Shown here piece by piece: positions 1 to 9,937 of a stretch of 54,822 nt of DNA (its first letter is position 1; the number at the start of each line of letters is the position of its first letter). Made by a program: the position numbers and the translations under genes. Source of the DNA: Gemmatimonadales bacterium (lineage in GTDB: Bacteria > Gemmatimonadota > Glassbacteria > GWA2-58-10); NCBI GenBank assembly GCA_024278175.1, contig JAJRTS010000041.1, positions 1 through 54,822 on the forward strand. The letters are read 5' to 3'. The notes below the pieces were generated by a model, which saw only the letters and a list, made by a program, of their open reading frames with translations, was not told where the DNA came from and searched no databases.

Positions 1-15
1 CAGGAGGAAGAACCT

Positions 16-441
16 ATGCACGAATGGAAAAGTATGTCCCATGTGAGGTGGGATTGCAAGTACCATATAGTATTTATCCCGAAGTATCGCAAGAAAATAA
101 TGTATGGTAAACTTCGGCGTGAAATAGGAGAGATACTGAGGGAATTATCCCGGCAGAAAGGGATTGGGATGGTAGAAGGGCATGCAATGCCAGACCATAT
201 CCACATCTGCCTAAGTATCCCGCCTAAGTTCAGCGTATCCCGAGCCATAGGGTACCTGACAGGGAAGAGTGCCGTGCGAATTCATCGGAATTTGCTAAAG
301 CATCGAAAGATGACGGGTCTTCATTTCTGGGCACCAGGCTACTGTGTAAGCACGGTAGGTTTGGACGAAGCAACGATAAAGGAGTACATCCGCAACCAAG
401 AGAAGCTTGAATCTGACCAAGAAGTTTTAGAGTTGGATTAG
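16..441 (+). CDS. tnpA: IS200/IS605-family transposase TnpA
   Basis: This is a 141-residue HUH single-strand transposase, the usual length for the IS200 group. The metal-binding HUH motif is H61-I-H63 in the stretch MPDHIHICLSIPP, and the catalytic tyrosine is Y124 in KEYIRNQEK. Such enzymes cut and rejoin single-stranded DNA at hairpin-marked ends, without target duplication. The start is supported by AGGAGG at 2-7, eight bases before ATG. The reading frame is intact, so the element may still be active. No partner TnpB/RNA-guided nuclease gene is nearby. Confidence 0.95.
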   Translation: MHEWKSMSHVRWDCKYHIVFIPKYRKKIMYGKLRREIGEILRELSRQKGIGMVEGHAMPDHIHICLSIPPKFSVSRAIGYLTGKSAVRIHRNLLKHRKMTGLHFWAPGYCVSTVGLDEATIKEYIRNQEKLESDQEVLELD

Positions 442-452
442 ACTATGAAATC

Positions 453-468
453 AGCCCCAACGGGGCTT
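453..468 (+). terminator. Hairpin behind tnpA, terminator-like
   Basis: AGCCCC and GGGGCT form a short GC-rich stem directly after the tnpA stop and are followed by TT. It could end tnpA transcription or block read-in. A second stem, GCCCCCC/GGGGGGC, follows at about 482-498. Confidence 0.5.
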
Positions 469-507
469 TCCCAACGTGAACGCCCCCCTCTGGGGGGCAA
501 AATAAGG

Positions 508-526
508 CCACGTGCTATGCACGTGG
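508..526. repeat. Probable right-end hairpin of the IS200 element
   Basis: An eight-base perfect stem, CCACGTGC and GCACGTGG, with a TAT loop lies about 65 bases past the transposase stop. IS200/IS605 TnpA recognises subterminal hairpins of this kind at both ends. Just outside it, at 543-566, a 12-base unit ACTAAGCTCTGG is tandemly duplicated. Confidence 0.6.
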
Positions 527-754
527 ATCATTACTCAACATTACTAAGCTCTGGACTAAGCTCTGGTGAATTTAGATCCATTTTTTTCGCATCATTACAT
601 CCAAACATGAAAATAGCAAAAAACCCAAGTAAAAAAACAACACCATCGGTTTCATCTGAACTCCCGGTCTTTGCCAATAGTTGTGATCAGAAAAAAGAAT
701 CACAAAGTAATTATTTGGTTATTTTCCTCCTTTCATTTTGTATCTAACAACTTG

Positions 755-1411
755 CTATAGAGAATCGAAGTCAACGTTTTTCAACTGCTTATAAAGATTT
801 TCCCTAGATTGATATACATTGTCCCAGTGTTGAAAAAGACTGTCCCTGTATTGATATAAGCTGTCGAGGTTTTGGCTTGTACTGTCGAGGTGGAGACGCA
901 TGCTGTCCAGATGTCGCAGATATGGTTTCATGCCTCCCTGCAGGCCCTCAAGAAAGTCGTTTTTTATCTCTTCCTTTGTTCCCGCTGGCAGATGGCTCAG
1001 ATTCATTGTCTTGAGGGTTGCTATAATGAACTTCTCTTCTTGTTCTGGTGTGTGCGAGTAAACTGAATCCATACTGATTGCGCTTTTACCGTCCCAGGGA
1101 ATTACAGACGACACAATCCATTTCTCGTTCGGCCCTTTCTTCCTCCCATATCGCCTGCCGGCTAAAGCCGGGGCGCCCTCCCTACTCAATCCCATAGCTT
1201 TTCTAACAGAATTCACATTCACTTCTTTCTTAAATGACTCTATAAGCTCTTTCATCGCCTTGGTGTTTGCTATTGAATCCGCGAACAAAGTATCCGGCAC
1301 TGTTCGGGCATTATCTTCCGTTTGAGCCATGACCGGACAGTTCACCGCAAAACTTGCAACAAATAAAATGCAGCCAGCGGCGAGCAGAGTTTTATAATTG
1401 TTTTCGCTCAT
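755..1411 (-). CDS. Small exported protein with a C-terminal heptad-repeat tail
   Basis: I do not recognise the family. The 218-residue product has a likely Sec signal peptide (residues 1 to about 29, ending near VMAQ), so it is probably periplasmic or surface exposed. From about residue 167 to the end it is built of seven consecutive seven-residue units of the form xLDSxxx (HLDSMRL, HLDSTSQ, NLDSLYQ, YRDSLFQ, HWDNVYQ and so on). This predicts an amphipathic coiled coil and may resemble an outer-membrane tether or a stalk. A GAGG about eight bases upstream supports the ATG at 1411. Its base composition is clearly lower in GC than the genes to the right, as is the flanking DNA, which suggests it came in with or near the neighbouring IS. 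Confidence 0.7.
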   Translation of the reverse strand: MSENNYKTLLAAGCILFVASFAVNCPVMAQTEDNARTVPDTLFADSIANTKAMKELIESFKKEVNVNSVRKAMGLSREGAPALAGRRYGRKKGPNEKWIVSSVIPWDGKSAISMDSVYSHTPEQEEKFIIATLKTMNLSHLPAGTKEEIKNDFLEGLQGGMKPYLRHLDSMRLHLDSTSQNLDSLYQYRDSLFQHWDNVYQSRENLYKQLKNVDFDSL

Positions 1412-1809
1412 TTTTCTTTCCTCACTTTCAGGACACCATCAGCATTCCCGATAATAGTGAATAACTAACACACGGTTTTCTCATTATATCATTACTTATT
1501 TATAAGCGGTGCGATAGCAAATGTCAAGTTCATCCACTTAGTTTCTTTAGTTGTATTTTTAACTGTATACTAATAAGTTGTATTTTTAACTGTACACTAA
1601 TAGAAATACAAGACAGTTCATTATTGCCACTTACCCGCGCCTCCGCTAACAGGAATTTTGTTGAATTGTATTAGAGGGCTATGAATCAGCCTCCTATCAT
1701 GCTATTTAAAGCCTTTCTGGCGCAGCCCCCCCTCTCCCTGTTATATTACCCGCCCCTGACATTTGTAATCAATATCGATCATCGGGCATAGACATGCGGA
1801 GGAGCTATC
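1412..1809. other. AT-rich intergenic region upstream of gpmI
   Basis: About 400 bases separate the divergent exported-protein gene and gpmI, so promoters for both should lie here. The only distinct structure I see is the 27-base tandem duplication at 1549-1602. I could not pick a convincing -35/-10 pair. Confidence 0.5.
1549..1602. repeat. Two tandem 27-base units
   Basis: The unit begins AGTTGTATTTTTAACTGTA and ends CTAATA. The two copies abut exactly and differ by one base (ATAC against ACAC near the end). Each contains a weak AGTT/AACT dyad, so it may be a duplicated protein-binding site or simply a slippage duplication. Confidence 0.85.
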
Positions 1810-3456
<1,647 letters not shown>

Positions 3457-3964
3457 TCCAGCGATAAGAGGGGCAAAAGTTATTTGATCTCGATTTCGAC
3501 AGAGTTCAAGTTAAAGATGAGATTATTTAAGTGAATTCAGGTCATACCGACCATGAGAAAGCGCTTCGCCGGGTGTTGAATTTGGATATCTGTGCGCGAA
3601 AATGGCGTTTTGGACGCACTGATGCCAAGCTTTCGCAACAGCTATTATTTTGATCAGGCGTCAACAAGTTAAAATCAAGAGAGTACGATTATGACACTTT
3701 GCGTAAAGAATTGAATTTCTTTCCCGCAATACAGTAAGGTTAATAAACATGTTTGTGTATACTTAAAAGAAATTCTCATTTTTCTTTTACAACCTTCAAA
3801 ATTGAACTCATCAGAACAGTCACATTACTCCTCTTTCAGGACAAAATTAAGCTATGAATTTGAAATTATTAATGATCGAGAGGTTGATGATATAGTACCA
3901 ATAATATGCAAGAATATAGATTTCCTTCAAATTCCAGAGGTTCTGCTATAATTAACCAACAAAA
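3457..3964. other. AT-rich stretch without a supported gene
   Basis: Composition drops sharply relative to both flanking genes. Short open frames exist. One with no start codon runs about 3715-3951 and ends in the protein-like string NDREVDDIVPIICKNIDF. A second in another frame runs about 3531-3656. Neither has a ribosome-binding site or complete length. It looks like decayed acquired DNA, but low GC alone makes stray open frames likely. Confidence 0.4.
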
Positions 3965-3965
3965 G

Positions 3966-3991
3966 AGGCGCGGACCAACAGGTCCGCGCCT
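3966..3991 (-). terminator. Rho-independent terminator of the cytochrome operon
   Basis: A perfect 11-base stem, AGGCGCGGACC and GGTCCGCGCCT, has a four-base loop. On the minus strand it is followed by CTTTT. It sits 33 bases past the stop of the multihaem gene, so it should end that minus-strand transcript. Confidence 0.85.
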
Positions 3992-4023
3992 TGCTTTACT
4001 TCAGCACAATTTATCGGCCGCGC

Positions 4024-6723
4024 TCAGAATCCGTGCTTTTCAAACCCACCCTTATTGCGCACCATCCGCTGCATGTTGGGGTGGTGGATCGGGTCCTCCA
4101 TCTCCACTATGTGGCAGACAGTGCAGTTTTTCACGTTGGCCCCGATAGCGTACGGCTCACCCTGGTACTGCATGGGCTGGAGCACGTCGCGGAAAGTACC
4201 ATAGGGGTTCATTGTCGGAAAAATAGCGTGCGGAGACCCGTGGCAGGCAATGCAGTTGATCAGCGCGTTGTCCCTGGAATTGCGGTACAGTTCCTCGAAC
4301 GTTGCGTTGTAGTTGTTGAACGCGCGCGCTCCCGGCGCGGGCTGCTCAAAATCGACGTGGCAGGCAAAACAGTCCGGCTCATTGAGCCAGGGAGTGTTGC
4401 CGATGACGCTGTCTTTGGGCATGCTCCCGAGCTGAATATGCTCGGCCAGTTTTGCCGCGCGCGGCTTGTCCTTCTCGCCCTTAAGCAAGCCGAGCGCCCT
4501 CTCGTTCAGATTGCCGTGGCAGTTGCCGCAGGTCATCTTGCCCGGCTCGAAAGCGGTGCCATGCACGCCGCGAAGGCAGCGGGTAATCCCGCCCCTGGAG
4601 GCCGGATGGCAGTACAGGCAGGCCTCGTCCAGCACCTCGCCCATGTAATTTGCGTGCCAGCCGTGCATCGCCGCGCTGAAATTGAGCACGCCCTCGGTTC
4701 CCTCGGTTCCCAGTGCCGGGTCGGCGTGGCAGCTCTGGCACAGCCGGGGGTTTCCGTCCAGGGCCTGCTGGTAGAGCTGCGTGCCCTCGTTGCGGTCGTG
4801 GACCTTGAGGATGTTGATTGCCGTCTCGTCGGAGATACCGGCGTCCAGCTTACGCGGTCCGCCGCCGTGGCAGCGCCAGCAGTCGGCCTCGGCGCTCACC
4901 GGGGCGACAACTTTTGTCAGTGCCAGCAGCTCTCCGCTCGCGCTGTCACGCGCTTCGATATCCAGCACGGGGTAGGAGTCGAACTTACCGTCATCGCGGT
5001 AGGGCAGCAACGGGATGAATTTGGCCTCGTAGAGCTCCCGTTCATCATCGAACTTAAACGCGCCCCCGGCGGCCGCGTTGCCCGTCAGACCGACATTCCG
5101 CTCCAGCCGGGCGCCATAGAGCTTGTCGGCGAAATCCCAGAAGCGGGTATGGCTGGCCGGGTTGGCGTGCTGCGCTGGTGTTATGTAAGAGATTGTCACG
5201 CCGCCGGTGATCCGCTCCGGTAGCGGGCCGCGACGGATCAACTGGGCCTGCAGGGTGTTGGCCGGCGGCAGAAAGCTGAAAAACTCGTCGCAGTCACTGA
5301 TGCAGTGCATGCCCAGGTCGTTCCAGGCCAGCAGCACGTACTCGCTGGAGTCCGGGTCGAACGGCGGGATTTTTGCTGTTTCGGGCGAGGGTCCCCGCCC
5401 TGTGCCTCCTGCAAACGGAGAGCCCGGTGGGGGCGGTTCGCGGCCCAGGACGCCGTTCCAGATAAACGAGGCCAGCGCCAGTTTTTCCTCGCTGGTACCC
5501 ATGAACGGCGGCATATAGCCCCGGATTTTCCCCTGGCCGGAGATCTGCGCCAGCAGCCCCTGGAAACCGTAAGATTCCACCTTGGGGACGATGTCGTTCT
5601 GCAGCCCGCCGATGGTGTGGCAGGCCATGCATTGCAGGTTGAATACCTCGCGGCCCGCCTCGACACGGTTCTGGTCAGTGACGCTGTCAATCGCGCTCCA
5701 TCTGGCCAGCTTGAGCACACCCTCGGCGTTAATCTTCTCCGCGTCGGTTTTGAGGATGGAGTTCGAATACATGTGGCCGAACAGCACGTAGGGCTTGCGT
5801 GAGATTTCGCGGGTGTACTCGAATCCGCTCATCCAGACCAGGCCGATCGGCACCAGCAGCACAACGGCCAGCCGTTGTACGGTGAGCGATTTACTGGCGC
5901 TCATCAGGACGCCCAGCAGGAAAATCGCCACGGTGGCCGCTATCAGGTAATGGACCCACATGCCGGTGAGCTTGTTCATCTCGAACGCCACCGCGCGCAC
6001 ATCGGCCGGCACCGAGTAGAAATACCACGCCGCGGCCGGGATCAGGCCCAGCAACGGGTAGAGCAGCCACTTGGTGCAGTAGGACACCATCCGCTGGCGG
6101 AACGCGCTGTCCTCGAGAAACAGCGTGGTCACGTAACCGAACAGTCCGGCGAACGTGAAGGCGATAGAGCTGCGGAACATCAGCGACGGCCAGTAGGTGG
6201 GGTTGAAGAAACCGTCCCAGAAGTTGTGAGTTTCCAGCCAGTCGCCGGGGGTGAGCATGAAGCCGACAATGCCGTTGATCACGACCATGCTCAGCCAGGC
6301 GAACAGGAAATAGAGAAAACCGATCCGCAGGCGCGCCTTGCGGTCCATCGAGTCGTAGCGGTAATGGTAGAGCAGCAGGGCCACAATCTCGCCGAGAAAG
6401 AACACCCACTCTATCGCCCAGCCGAACACGAAATTGTGGATCAGCACGGTAGTGGCCGCCGGGCTGACCAGGGCGATAATGAACCAGATCCCCACGCCGG
6501 AAATACCGCCGAAGACCATGGTCAGCAGCAGGAAAAACCAGATGTGTTTTTTCAGGTAGGCGTGGATCGCCGGGCTGCTTTCGCGGAAGCCCTTGAGGTC
6601 TGTCAGCCAGAGGAACAGTCCTCCGCCCACGGCCATGTGCGAGATATAGACGTGGGGTACGGCGATAAGCGCTATCAGGCTGCCGCCGCCGACTGTAAGC
6701 AGTTCCCAGATCGGATAATTCAT
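4024..6723 (-). CDS. Cytochrome bd-type (CydA-like) membrane subunit fused to an eight-haem cytochrome c tail
   Basis: The ATG at 6723 overlaps the upstream stop as ATGA and has GGAAGG nearby, so I prefer it to the longer frame from 6756; it gives 899 residues. Residues 1 to about 315 form roughly eight membrane helices resembling CydA. They include a His near the N-terminus (PHVYISHMAVGGG), the WAIEWVFFLGE acidic helix (E104, E112) and EISRKPY, which matches the conserved E/R region of CydA. At the position of CydA His186 I read MFRSS, so the b558 site may be missing. Eight CxxCH motifs follow, at about 365, 615, 662, 702, 732, 785, 824 and 867. GYMPPFM probably supplies the Met ligand of the first haem. 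The tail would be periplasmic. It probably passes electrons between c-type haems and the membrane site (oxygen or another acceptor). The substrate is not evident. Confidence 0.85.
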   Translation of the reverse strand: MNYPIWELLTVGGGSLIALIAVPHVYISHMAVGGGLFLWLTDLKGFRESSPAIHAYLKKHIWFFLLLTMVFGGISGVGIWFIIALVSPAATTVLIHNFVFGWAIEWVFFLGEIVALLLYHYRYDSMDRKARLRIGFLYFLFAWLSMVVINGIVGFMLTPGDWLETHNFWDGFFNPTYWPSLMFRSSIAFTFAGLFGYVTTLFLEDSAFRQRMVSYCTKWLLYPLLGLIPAAAWYFYSVPADVRAVAFEMNKLTGMWVHYLIAATVAIFLLGVLMSASKSLTVQRLAVVLLVPIGLVWMSGFEYTREISRKPYVLFGHMYSNSILKTDAEKINAEGVLKLARWSAIDSVTDQNRVEAGREVFNLQCMACHTIGGLQNDIVPKVESYGFQGLLAQISGQGKIRGYMPPFMGTSEEKLALASFIWNGVLGREPPPPGSPFAGGTGRGPSPETAKIPPFDPDSSEYVLLAWNDLGMHCISDCDEFFSFLPPANTLQAQLIRRGPLPERITGGVTISYITPAQHANPASHTRFWDFADKLYGARLERNVGLTGNAAAGGAFKFDDERELYEAKFIPLLPYRDDGKFDSYPVLDIEARDSASGELLALTKVVAPVSAEADCWRCHGGGPRKLDAGISDETAINILKVHDRNEGTQLYQQALDGNPRLCQSCHADPALGTEGTEGVLNFSAAMHGWHANYMGEVLDEACLYCHPASRGGITRCLRGVHGTAFEPGKMTCGNCHGNLNERALGLLKGEKDKPRAAKLAEHIQLGSMPKDSVIGNTPWLNEPDCFACHVDFEQPAPGARAFNNYNATFEELYRNSRDNALINCIACHGSPHAIFPTMNPYGTFRDVLQPMQYQGEPYAIGANVKNCTVCHIVEMEDPIHHPNMQRMVRNKGGFEKHGF

Positions 6724-7799
6724 CGCGCCGCCGCCTTCCCGCCACCCATCGCCCACCGGAACATCAGGTACACCACCACCAGTCCGGCCACGAACGTAAT
6801 CAGGAACAACGAAAGCATATCGTACTGCGGCTTGAGCGCCACGTCCTCGATCCGGAAGTACGGCGCAAGGTAACCGCTACGCAGAAACGTGCGCATCATG
6901 ACCATTGCCACCACGGTCAGCACCAGCAGGACAACGGTGGGCCAGAGTCGCTTGAGAGAGGCGGTGACAATCACCGCCAGCGCCAGCACTATCGCGGCCA
7001 GCAGCGTAACCGTGTAGAGCATGTTCCGGCCCATGTAGAGCAGCATCACCTCGCGCGGCAGGGAGATCAGCAGCCAGAAACCGATTACGACCTGGATTAT
7101 CGTGGCCACCGCGAAAATTTTCAGTCCACTGTTGATTTTCTCCTGCGCCCCCTCGATGTCTTTCCGGCGGCGGAAGTCCCAGACAATAGCGCTGAACAGG
7201 CCAGCCACCGCGACACTGGCGGTGATAAAGTGCAGGTAGCGCGGCCACAATGCCGGGTCCGAGGTGTTGAGCAGCGTACCCGAGCGGTTGTCAAAGTAGC
7301 GCACCCACTGCGCGGGGTGGGTCATCAGACTGATATTATTCAGGATACAGAACGCCACGTAGAGCAGCAACAGCGAGGTCACTGCCAGCGACACCGTGGC
7401 GACTGCACTGTTTTTATTGAACTTGCGGGCTGTTACATAGGCGCCGTAGTAGGCGATCATCACCGCCGGGACAACCATGATCCAATATTTGGCCATCAGT
7501 ACCGAGCTGGTGTAGAAAAAATGGCCGTAGAGCACCTGGAAGAACAGCAGCGGCGCCACTCCGAACGTGACCGCGATTGCCAGCGTGCCGGGTATTTTTT
7601 TTGCTAGAACGTCCGGCAGGCCGGGGGGTGCGCTTTTCGCGCTCCCGGTCAAAGAGCTGAACAACAGGATCAGGCTGCCGCCCAGCACGACGTTGACCAG
7701 CAGCAGGTGGAGTGTCAGGGTCAGCATTCCCAGAAACTCTAGGATCCACCACGGCGCGGGCAGCACCTCGGCGGTGGGAATCAGCGTGGCAGGGTCCAT
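6720..7799 (-). CDS. Second bd-superfamily-like membrane subunit of the multihaem complex
   Basis: This predicted integral membrane protein of 359 residues has about eight or nine helices. Its early segment HLLLVNVVLGGSLIL parallels HVYISHMAVGGGLFL of the downstream partner, so the two look like paralogous halves of a bd-type complex. I chose the ATG at 7799 because GGAG lies seven bases upstream on the minus strand; the longer frame begins with TTG at 7817. The stop overlaps the next gene's start (ATGA), a sign of translational coupling and of equimolar subunits. No CxxCH occurs here. Function is inferred from the partner: membrane anchor or haem-b-bearing subunit of a terminal oxidase or reductase. 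Confidence 0.75.
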   Translation of the reverse strand: MDPATLIPTAEVLPAPWWILEFLGMLTLTLHLLLVNVVLGGSLILLFSSLTGSAKSAPPGLPDVLAKKIPGTLAIAVTFGVAPLLFFQVLYGHFFYTSSVLMAKYWIMVVPAVMIAYYGAYVTARKFNKNSAVATVSLAVTSLLLLYVAFCILNNISLMTHPAQWVRYFDNRSGTLLNTSDPALWPRYLHFITASVAVAGLFSAIVWDFRRRKDIEGAQEKINSGLKIFAVATIIQVVIGFWLLISLPREVMLLYMGRNMLYTVTLLAAIVLALAVIVTASLKRLWPTVVLLVLTVVAMVMMRTFLRSGYLAPYFRIEDVALKPQYDMLSLFLITFVAGLVVVYLMFRWAMGGGKAAAR

Positions 7800-7885
7800 C
7801 GCTTCGCTCCTTTGCAAGTACTTGAAAGGTATCTACCTGGAGTTTTGCAGGTCTTTCCGGCTGTCTGAATACTGTTCTTTAGTAG

Positions 7886-8213
7886 AGGGCTCCCCAAAAC
7901 ATTCAGCGGCCCTGAAATCAAATTTGTTATTCTCTGAGACCTTTGAAAAAAATCCGGGTACCATTAGGGGCACCCGACTGGTCGCTTGCGGGCGAACACA
8001 AGGTTCGCCCCTCCAGAATATGTGATATGTCTGGGTTTAAAGTCCATTTTATCATTTATATTTCGATTCAGGGTTGCTAACAAATAATTCTCACAATCGG
8101 CCCGGGATTAAATCAAAGGTCTCTCTTTCTTTCTTTCTTTCTATGTTAAGACTGTGTGAATCAGCCCTTTGGCTGACACTTGACGGCTTGATTTCTGATG
8201 ACGACCCTTTTTA
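7886..8213. repeat. Interrupted copy of a dispersed intergenic element
   Basis: Bases 7886-7931 and 8152-8213 align in order with the continuous element at 14453-14583. Shared strings include AACATTCA, ATCAAAT and, in the second part, AATCAGCC, GGCTGAC and GATGAC. About 220 bases are inserted between them, including another hairpin (7990-8010) and a TTTC microsatellite (8125-8142). The rest of the 7800-8457 gap shows no gene I can support. It separates two minus-strand units, so the promoter of the cytochrome operon should lie near its left edge. Confidence 0.65.
7990..8010. repeat. GC-rich hairpin inside the inserted segment
   Basis: GGGCGAAC and GTTCGCCC form a perfect eight-base stem around ACAAG. 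With AGGGGC upstream (7966-7971) and CCCCT after it, this resembles palindromic intergenic repeats I have seen scattered in other genomes. Copy number cannot be judged from one window. Confidence 0.6.
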
Positions 8214-8457
8214 AAAACATATTTTTTCGAAGATTGGCCTATGTTGCTCGCAACACCGGCAGCAAAAATACCGGCGGCGATGGCCGTGCGGATACTCACT
8301 AAAAAAAGCTGGGAAGGTAACCGGCGAGCCGCGCCGGTTCCCAGTGTTTGCAAGTTGTGTGAAGTATAATCCTATCAGTAACAAAAACCGATGTCAAGCT
8401 GTAATTGTTGCAGGAAATCAACTAAATTAATGATCCTAGTCGGGAAGCAGCCCCGGC

Positions 8458-9669
8458 TCAGAGTTCCACAACCCGGCCCGTATCCGCGGCCTCGGTGGCT
8501 GCGATGCAGATCCGGGTAACCTCGAAAGGGGCCTCGGGCGAGATCATGTGCTCGCGCTGTCCACGAAGGCTGGCGCAGAAGTCGGGGAGCCAAGCCATGG
8601 GCGGGCTCTGCAGTTCCACATCGCGCGGGCCGCTGGCGTTGGTGATCAGCTCCACTCTCTCCTCCAGGTCCTTCTTCTCGATCACGCCCTCTGAGCCGAT
8701 CACCCGCAGACGGTCGTCGCCGTGGGACGGGGCCTGGGAGGGGCGAAGGTAGTCGGCGGTTACCGCGCCCGTGCCGCCGCCCTCGAATTCGAGTGTGACC
8801 ACCGCGTTGTCCTGTGCGCCGGGGTAGTCCCGGTGGGAGGTGTTGCCGTGGAACGCGCTGACCCTTCGCACCGGCTTGTCCATGATCCAGTACAGCCAGT
8901 CCACCGCGTGGATCGCCACCCAGAGGATCGTGCTGCCGTAGATGTCGCGGTGACGGTAGAACCAGGGGCGCTCCTGGCCCCAGCGATACGACTTCTGCCC
9001 GCGCGCCATCGACGGGGTGCCGATCGCCCCGGCGGCCACCATCTGCTTGATCGTGTAGTAGGGGGCCGGGTAGCGCATGGAGAACATCGCCGTAAGCCGC
9101 ACGCCGCTCTGGCGCACCGCTGTTTCCAGCATGGTCAGGTCGTCGTCATTGACCGCCACCGGTTTCTCGCTCATGATGTGAATCCCACGCTCGGCCGCCG
9201 CCGCGCCGGCGAACGGGTTGCGGGCGTAGGGCAGGGCCACCACCACGATATCCAGTTCCTCCCTGCCGAGCATATCCTGGTAGGTCTCGTAGACTTTCGT
9301 CCCGCCTCTTGACCACGGCTGGCTCTGCACCCACTTGCGCTTTGAGTCCAGGTCGTAGCGGCCGCCGCGCCCGCTGCCGTCGGTGTTGTACTGCCAGCTC
9401 CCGTCCTCGAACGCGTAGGCGGTTATGCTGGCTCCCGGCACCTGATCGATAGTCTGGAATACCATGTAGGTATGCCCCGTGGTGCCGATCATCCCGATCC
9501 GCAGGGGAGCCGAGGGGTCGATAACCGCGTCGGAGGCGTGTGCGCTGCGTCCGAACACTCCCAGGCCCGCGGCGGCAAGAGAGGCCGCCCCCGCACCCAT
9601 CGTGCGGATAAACCGCCGTCTGCCGAGACGGGAGCCGGGTACGATTATTTTCTCGCTGTTGTCGCTCAT
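8458..9669 (-). CDS. Tat-exported Gfo/Idh/MocA-family oxidoreductase
   Basis: This 403-residue protein starts with a twin-arginine signal (LGRRRFIRTMGAG, about residues 15-45, ending near SAHA), so it is probably folded with its cofactor in the cytosol and exported. A Rossmann segment RIGMIGTTGHT follows, then the family's MSEKPVAV motif with its conserved lysine. The family oxidises or reduces sugars and related polyols with NAD(P). The substrate here cannot be told, and secreted members are common where sugar derivatives are degraded. GGAGG lies just upstream of the ATG on the minus strand. It is monocistronic, with divergent apbE to its right. Confidence 0.88.
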   Translation of the reverse strand: MSDNSEKIIVPGSRLGRRRFIRTMGAGAASLAAAGLGVFGRSAHASDAVIDPSAPLRIGMIGTTGHTYMVFQTIDQVPGASITAYAFEDGSWQYNTDGSGRGGRYDLDSKRKWVQSQPWSRGGTKVYETYQDMLGREELDIVVVALPYARNPFAGAAAAERGIHIMSEKPVAVNDDDLTMLETAVRQSGVRLTAMFSMRYPAPYYTIKQMVAAGAIGTPSMARGQKSYRWGQERPWFYRHRDIYGSTILWVAIHAVDWLYWIMDKPVRRVSAFHGNTSHRDYPGAQDNAVVTLEFEGGGTGAVTADYLRPSQAPSHGDDRLRVIGSEGVIEKKDLEERVELITNASGPRDVELQSPPMAWLPDFCASLRGQREHMISPEAPFEVTRICIAATEAADTGRVVEL

Positions 9670-9925
9670 CGTGGTCCTCCGGAAACTGTTTGTCTTAACT
9701 GCTGAGGTCTCGATTTCTGCAGAGGGCGCTGAGAGTTTTTTGCGCCCCTTTATGGTTCTTCACAACTCTTTTCATCCCGCTTCATTTGGCGGGCCAACTG
9801 CTGTATATTAATACCCGGGCCCGCTGATCGCCAGAACCGGAGCAAATTATCAAGACCTCACGGGCCAACGGGTAGATCGTCCCCTCCGCGTGGGGATTGC
9901 ACAGCGGAAAGAAGAAAATGATCAG

Positions 9926-9930
9926 AGGAG
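9926..9930 (+). promoter_or_regulatory. Ribosome-binding site that decides the apbE start
   Basis: AGGAG stands seven bases before the in-frame GTG at 9938. The upstream GTG at 9890 has no such site, so translation most likely starts at 9938. Confidence 0.65.
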
Positions 9931-9937
9931 AAGGGGG

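Larger units (their letters stand above)
1..538 (+). mobile_element. IS200/IS605-family insertion sequence, 3' part
   Basis: The element holds a single TnpA gene followed by three closely spaced hairpins (about 453-468, 482-498 and 508-526). The last has arms CCACGTGC and GCACGTGG around TAT. Terminal subterminal hairpins are how IS200/IS605 elements mark their ends. A TCAA at 535-538 just beyond the last hairpin is a plausible cleavage site, but that boundary is a guess. The left end lies before the window. No TnpB accessory gene is present, so it is the IS200-like, TnpA-only type. Confidence 0.8.

Noticed and set aside
445-747. 100-codon frame after tnpA
   Set aside because: It runs through the IS end hairpins and low-complexity DNA, has no ribosome-binding site, and has no protein-like character.
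767-913. 21-base periodicity taken as a CRISPR-like repeat
   Set aside because: The repeats lie in frame within a coding sequence, have no spacers and encode the LDS heptads.
3906-4148. 80-codon plus-strand frame across the cytochrome terminator
   Set aside because: It crosses the terminator hairpin and runs antisense into the multihaem gene.
8125-8142. TTTC microsatellite as a phase-variation tract
   Set aside because: It lies in non-coding DNA far from any start codon and not between promoter elements I can identify, so a phase-variation role has no support.
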